Origin: Thalassococcus sp. S3
GTDB lineage: Bacteria > Pseudomonadota > Alphaproteobacteria > Rhodobacterales > Rhodobacteraceae
NCBI RefSeq assembly: GCF_004216475.1
Contig: NZ_CP022303.1
Span: 2,108,001-2,172,000 of the forward strand
Length of the DNA: 64,000 nucleotides
Direction: 5' to 3'
A program made the translations under genes and the position numbers. The notes beneath the pieces were generated by a model. It was not told the DNA's origin. It worked only from the letters and a program-made list of their open reading frames with translations, and made no database searches. This document shows, piece after piece, positions 61,091-64,000 of this stretch. The first letter of the stretch is position 1, and each line of letters opens with the position of its first letter.

Positions 61091-61534
61091 ATGCCCACCC
61101 ATTCCGAAACCCGAACTTTGCCTTATACGGCGCAGCAAATGTACGATCTGGTGGCAGATGTGGGGACCTATCCGGAATTCCTTCCCTGGTGTGCGGCGGC
61201 CCGGATCCGGTCGCAAAAGCCTTTAGGCGACGCCGAGGTGATGGAAGCGGATTTGGTCATTAGTTTCAAAGTGTTTCGCGAACGCTTTGGAAGTCGCGTC
61301 ACACTCTGGCCGACGCAATTCAAGATCGATACCGAATATCTTGATGGACCTTTTCGGTATATGAAGTCGAACTGGCAATTCGCTGATGTCGATGGCGGCT
61401 GCGACGTCTCATTCTTTGTCGATTTCGAGTTCAAGAATGCGGTTCTGCAGGGCATTATCGGGGTGGTTTTCAACGAGGCGATGCAACGTATCGTCCGCGC
61501 CTTCGAACGCCGCGCCGCCGCGCTTTACGGGTAG
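61091..61534 (+). CDS. START-domain protein, RatA/COQ10 family
   Basis: A 147-aa one-domain protein. The pattern MYDLVADVGTYPEFLPWCAA, then KVFRERFGSRVTL and a C-terminal helix with IIGVVFNEAMQRIVRAFERR fits RatA/COQ10 proteins. In mitochondria and many bacteria these bind coenzyme Q and support respiration; E. coli RatA was reported to block 70S assembly, so the role here is not settled. Confidence 0.9.
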   Translation: MPTHSETRTLPYTAQQMYDLVADVGTYPEFLPWCAAARIRSQKPLGDAEVMEADLVISFKVFRERFGSRVTLWPTQFKIDTEYLDGPFRYMKSNWQFADVDGGCDVSFFVDFEFKNAVLQGIIGVVFNEAMQRIVRAFERRAAALYG

Positions 61535-61542
61535 TCGTGCCA

Positions 61543-62847
61543 ATGGGGTCGTTCACACAGGCGCTGGCTGATTTTGCCGTCAGCAAACTGTGTGTGCCCG
61601 ATGCAGCAGCGACTGTCATTCGTCTGTCGGCACTCGACTGGCTTGCCGTTGGTCGTGCCGGATCGGATGAGGATGTGTCGCGGGTCATCCGTGACTATGC
61701 GCGAGAGGCGGGCGGCGCGGAACATGCCAGCATTTTCGGCGCGCAGCGGCCGGTGCCAGACCGCCTGGCAGCGCTTGCGAACGGCACGATTTCGCATGCG
61801 CTGGATTATGACGACACCCATTTCGGGCATATCGGTCACCCGTCGGTGGCTATTTTCCCCGTGGCCATGGCCCTGGCCGAGCGGCACGATCTCTCCATGG
61901 ATGAGATGCTCGACGCCGCCCTTGTCGGCGCCGAGGTGTCGATCCGGGTGGGGCAATGGCTGGGCCGGTCGCACTACCAGGCGGGATTTCATCAGACGGC
62001 GACGGCGGGCACCTTTGGCGCAGCCGTGACCGCAGGGCGCTTGCTCGGACTGACGGCGCGGCAGATGGCCCAGGTGATTGGCCTCGCGGCGACATCCGCC
62101 TCTGGCTTGAAGGCGCAATTCGGCACGATGGGCAAACCGTTCAATGCAGGGCAAGCCGCAGCCTCCGGGCTTGAGGTGGCGCGCCTTGTGGCGCAGGGAT
62201 TTGACAGCGATCCGAACGCGCTGGAAGGTCCCTTTGGCTATGGCGCGACGCATCATGGTGAGGCGGACCAGGCCGAAGCCACGGACGGCATGGGCGATCT
62301 CTGGCAATTCGAAGACGTTCAGCACAAATTCCACGCCTGCTGTCATGGCTTGCATGCCGCGCTGGAGGCCGCCGCGCGGTTGGATCTGACCGCGCCCGAT
62401 ATCACGAGAATTGAGGTGCGGACGCATCCCCGGTGGATGAGCGTCTGTAACCAAGCGGCACCCAGCACCGGACTTGGCGCCAAGTTCAGCTACACCACAG
62501 TGATCGCAATGAAGGCCGCTGGACTGGACACCGGAACCCCCGGCAGCTTTAGCGACGCCTTGTGCGCCCGGGCGGATATCGGGGCGGTCCGCTCCAGGGT
62601 TGTGGTGACAGAAGATCCTCTGCTCGGAGAGCTCGAAGCGCATGTGACACTCACCCGGGCGGGCGGCGCGGTTGAGCATGCAACGCATGATCTGAACGCG
62701 GCCTTGCCGCTGTCCGCGCGGATCACCGAAGTGAGGAAAAAGGCGCGCGCCCTGCTGGGGGAGGAGACCGAACGGACTGCGTGGTCCCTCTTGCACGGCA
62801 CCGGAGGGGTGGGCGACATTGCGGCCTTGATGCGTCAGCCTGTGTGA
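61543..62847 (+). CDS. MmgE/PrpD-family protein
   Basis: A 434-aa protein of the MmgE/PrpD group (2-methylcitrate dehydratase-like). Family segments include [34 protein letters not shown] and [20 protein letters not shown]. Without neighbouring prpB or prpC genes the substrate is uncertain. The GTG six bases earlier (61537) is an alternative start. The C-terminus overlaps the convergent pncC gene by 13 bases. Confidence 0.88.
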   Translation: MGSFTQALADFAVSKLCVPDAAATVIRLSALDWLAVGRAGSDEDVSRVIRDYAREAGGAEHASIFGAQRPVPDRLAALANGTISHALDYDDTHFGHIGHPSVAIFPVAMALAERHDLSMDEMLDAALVGAEVSIRVGQWLGRSHYQAGFHQTATAGTFGAAVTAGRLLGLTARQMAQVIGLAATSASGLKAQFGTMGKPFNAGQAAASGLEVARLVAQGFDSDPNALEGPFGYGATHHGEADQAEATDGMGDLWQFEDVQHKFHACCHGLHAALEAAARLDLTAPDITRIEVRTHPRWMSVCNQAAPSTGLGAKFSYTTVIAMKAAGLDTGTPGSFSDALCARADIGAVRSRVVVTEDPLLGELEAHVTLTRAGGAVEHATHDLNAALPLSARITEVRKKARALLGEETERTAWSLLHGTGGVGDIAALMRQPV

Positions 62848-63308
62848 AGCGTTTTCAGAAGAAGCGCCAGCGCGTGATCACGGGCCGCGTCTCGCACGCC
62901 GGCACGGCCCAGCGGACCAAACTCCACCGTTTCGGTGAAGACGGCCCTCTCGGTCTGGGCGAGGCCAAAGCAGACCCGTCCTTCGGGCTTGAACTCTGAC
63001 CCGCCTGGCCCTGCGATGCCCGTGACCGACACGGCCAGGTCTGCTTTGGACCGCGCCAACGCGCCTTCAGCCATTTCTGCTGCAACCGGCTCGGACACGG
63101 CGCCATGCGCGCCGATCGTTCCCGGGGCGACACCCAACATCTCTTCTTTGGCGCTGTTGGTGTAGGTGACAAAGCCGCGTTCGAACACATCCGATGAGCC
63201 CGCGATATCGGTCAGGGCGGCGGCGATCAGGCCGCCGGTGCAGCTTTCCGCAGTGGCAATCATAACGCCGGCAGAGCGTGCGCGTGCCAGAACTCCCGAT
63301 GCACTCAT
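62835..63308 (-). CDS. pncC: Nicotinamide-nucleotide amidohydrolase (CinA C-terminal type)
   Basis: PncC deamidates nicotinamide mononucleotide to nicotinate mononucleotide in NAD recycling. The 157-aa protein is a stand-alone CinA C-terminal domain with [21 protein letters not shown] and [14 protein letters not shown] residues ([20 protein letters not shown]). It is translated from the pgpA operon, overlapping pgpA by four bases. Confidence 0.93.
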   Translation of the reverse strand: MSASGVLARARSAGVMIATAESCTGGLIAAALTDIAGSSDVFERGFVTYTNSAKEEMLGVAPGTIGAHGAVSEPVAAEMAEGALARSKADLAVSVTGIAGPGGSEFKPEGRVCFGLAQTERAVFTETVEFGPLGRAGVRDAARDHALALLLKTLHTG

Positions 63309-63805
63309 ATCCCCAATACCCCATGTGCAAGACCGGCCAGGAGGATCACCCCTACCGCAGCGATCAGGCCGGCAACAAGATCGTCAAGCATCACGCCAAG
63401 TGCGTCGCCGCGCCTATCGGCCCACCTGACCGGGCCCGGTTTGAATATGTCAAACAGCCGGAAGAGCACGAATGCGGCGATCCAGCCCGGCCAAAGCGCG
63501 CTGATGTCCAGTTGCATCGTGGTCGCCGAATAGGACAGCGGCAACAAGGCCACCCATTGTCCGGCCACCTCGTCGATGACGATTTCGGACGGATCGTGCT
63601 CGGCCAGGTCTTGTGTGGTTGTGCGGACGGCCCACCAACCCACTAATGTGACAGCAACAAGCACCACCAGAAAGAACGTGAACCCGCCCAGAATATGGAT
63701 CGCCCAGGCAAGGGGCAGGGCGGCAAGTGAACCCCATGTCCCCGGTCCAGGCCGGAGATAACCAATTCCGCCCAGTGTAGAGATGATGCGTGCCAGCGCG
63801 CTCAT
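63305..63805 (-). CDS. pgpA: Phosphatidylglycerophosphatase A
   Basis: PgpA removes phosphate from phosphatidylglycerophosphate in the inner membrane. The 166-aa protein has the N-terminal [20 protein letters not shown], the EVAGQW motif and the C-terminal [20 protein letters not shown] segment with the catalytic acidic residues, plus four helices. It overlaps ispF at ATGA. Confidence 0.95.
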   Translation of the reverse strand: MSALARIISTLGGIGYLRPGPGTWGSLAALPLAWAIHILGGFTFFLVVLVAVTLVGWWAVRTTTQDLAEHDPSEIVIDEVAGQWVALLPLSYSATTMQLDISALWPGWIAAFVLFRLFDIFKPGPVRWADRRGDALGVMLDDLVAGLIAAVGVILLAGLAHGVLGI

Positions 63806-64000
63806 CTGGAAACGAGAGCAACTGTTGCGAGCGCTGCGATCCCTTCGCCCCGACCGGTAAAGCCAAGGCGCTCGGACGTGGTGGCCTTGATCGACACGCG
63901 ACGTTCGTCCACCGCCATAAGGTCTGCCATCTGGGACTGCATCCGGGCCGAATGTGGCCCGATTTTCGGAAATTCGCAGACCAGCGTGCAATCCACGTTA
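63802..64000 (-). CDS. ispF: 2-C-methyl-D-erythritol 2,4-cyclodiphosphate synthase, C-terminal part
   Basis: The frame leaves the right edge and encodes the last 66 residues. It has [20 protein letters not shown], and [20 protein letters not shown], the C-terminal IspF signature. IspF makes the cyclodiphosphate in the MEP pathway, downstream of dxr. It may be part of an IspD-IspF fusion common in alphaproteobacteria; the N-terminus lies outside the window. It overlaps pgpA at ATGA. Confidence 0.93.
   Translation of the reverse strand, partial: NVDCTLVCEFPKIGPHSARMQSQMADLMAVDERRVSIKATTSERLGFTGRGEGIAALATVALVSR

Overview
The window looks like chromosomal DNA of a Rhodobacteraceae alphaproteobacterium (Roseobacter group). 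The evidence is high GC, dense short-gap operons with ATGA/TGATG overlaps, a CtrA/SciP cell-cycle pair, family-specific domains (DUF6456, DUF6477, DUF1127, LpxI instead of LpxH) and TTAA-N7-TTAA and GTTC-N7-GTTC operators. I saw no tRNA, rRNA, CRISPR array, intact insertion sequence or prophage.

Layout. 1-5.1 kb: end of aroK, aroB, ssb with a YunG-like gene, a lytic transglycosylase, two exported proteins of unknown function and a CAP-domain protein. 5.3-12.6 kb: a complete peptide-type ABC importer on the minus strand (Tat-exported binding protein, two permeases, fused double ATPase) with hairpins between its genes and an AraC-type regulator upstream. 12.7-25.8 kb: miaA, then the long envelope operon pyrH-frr-uppS-cdsA-dxr-rseP-(44-aa membrane protein)-bamA-skp-fabZ-lpxA-lpxI-lpxB; lpxD is not in it. 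25.9-28.7 kb: accessory genes, including two overlapping immunity-like genes without a toxin, an ASCH/winged-helix protein and an acetyltransferase. 28.7-36.5 kb: mnmA, sciP-ctrA, ligA-recG, then an intergenic region with a LexA operator, a 34-aa membrane microprotein and a structured RNA candidate with a strong terminator. 36-40 kb: an IscU-like scaffold, hisI, gluQ, a methyltransferase and trmFO. 40-41.4 kb: an AT-rich insert with a secreted hydrolase-like protein. 41.4-56.8 kb: a crotonase, a thioesterase, a MocR/DUF1127 pair, rplM-rpsI, ppk2-tetR, metA, two EamA transporters, a FadL-type porin, guaA and an MttB homologue without pyrrolysine. 56.8-64 kb: DUF6477 and a DUF6456 protein that I read as the gene-transfer-agent activator GafA, lipA, a missed 58-aa membrane protein, hpt, a RatA/COQ10 protein, an MmgE/PrpD protein, pncC, pgpA and the end of ispF.

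How it fits together. The window joins envelope and isoprenoid/lipid A biogenesis (uppS, dxr, ispF, cdsA, bamA, lpx genes) with cell-cycle control. CtrA and its repressor SciP are adjacent, and the gafA-like gene has two CtrA-box sequences upstream. With the LexA-controlled microprotein, these make a candidate network linking cell cycle, DNA damage and gene-transfer-agent production; this link is inference. Many intergenic hairpins and three microproteins (34, 44 and 58 aa) are probably missed by standard gene callers.
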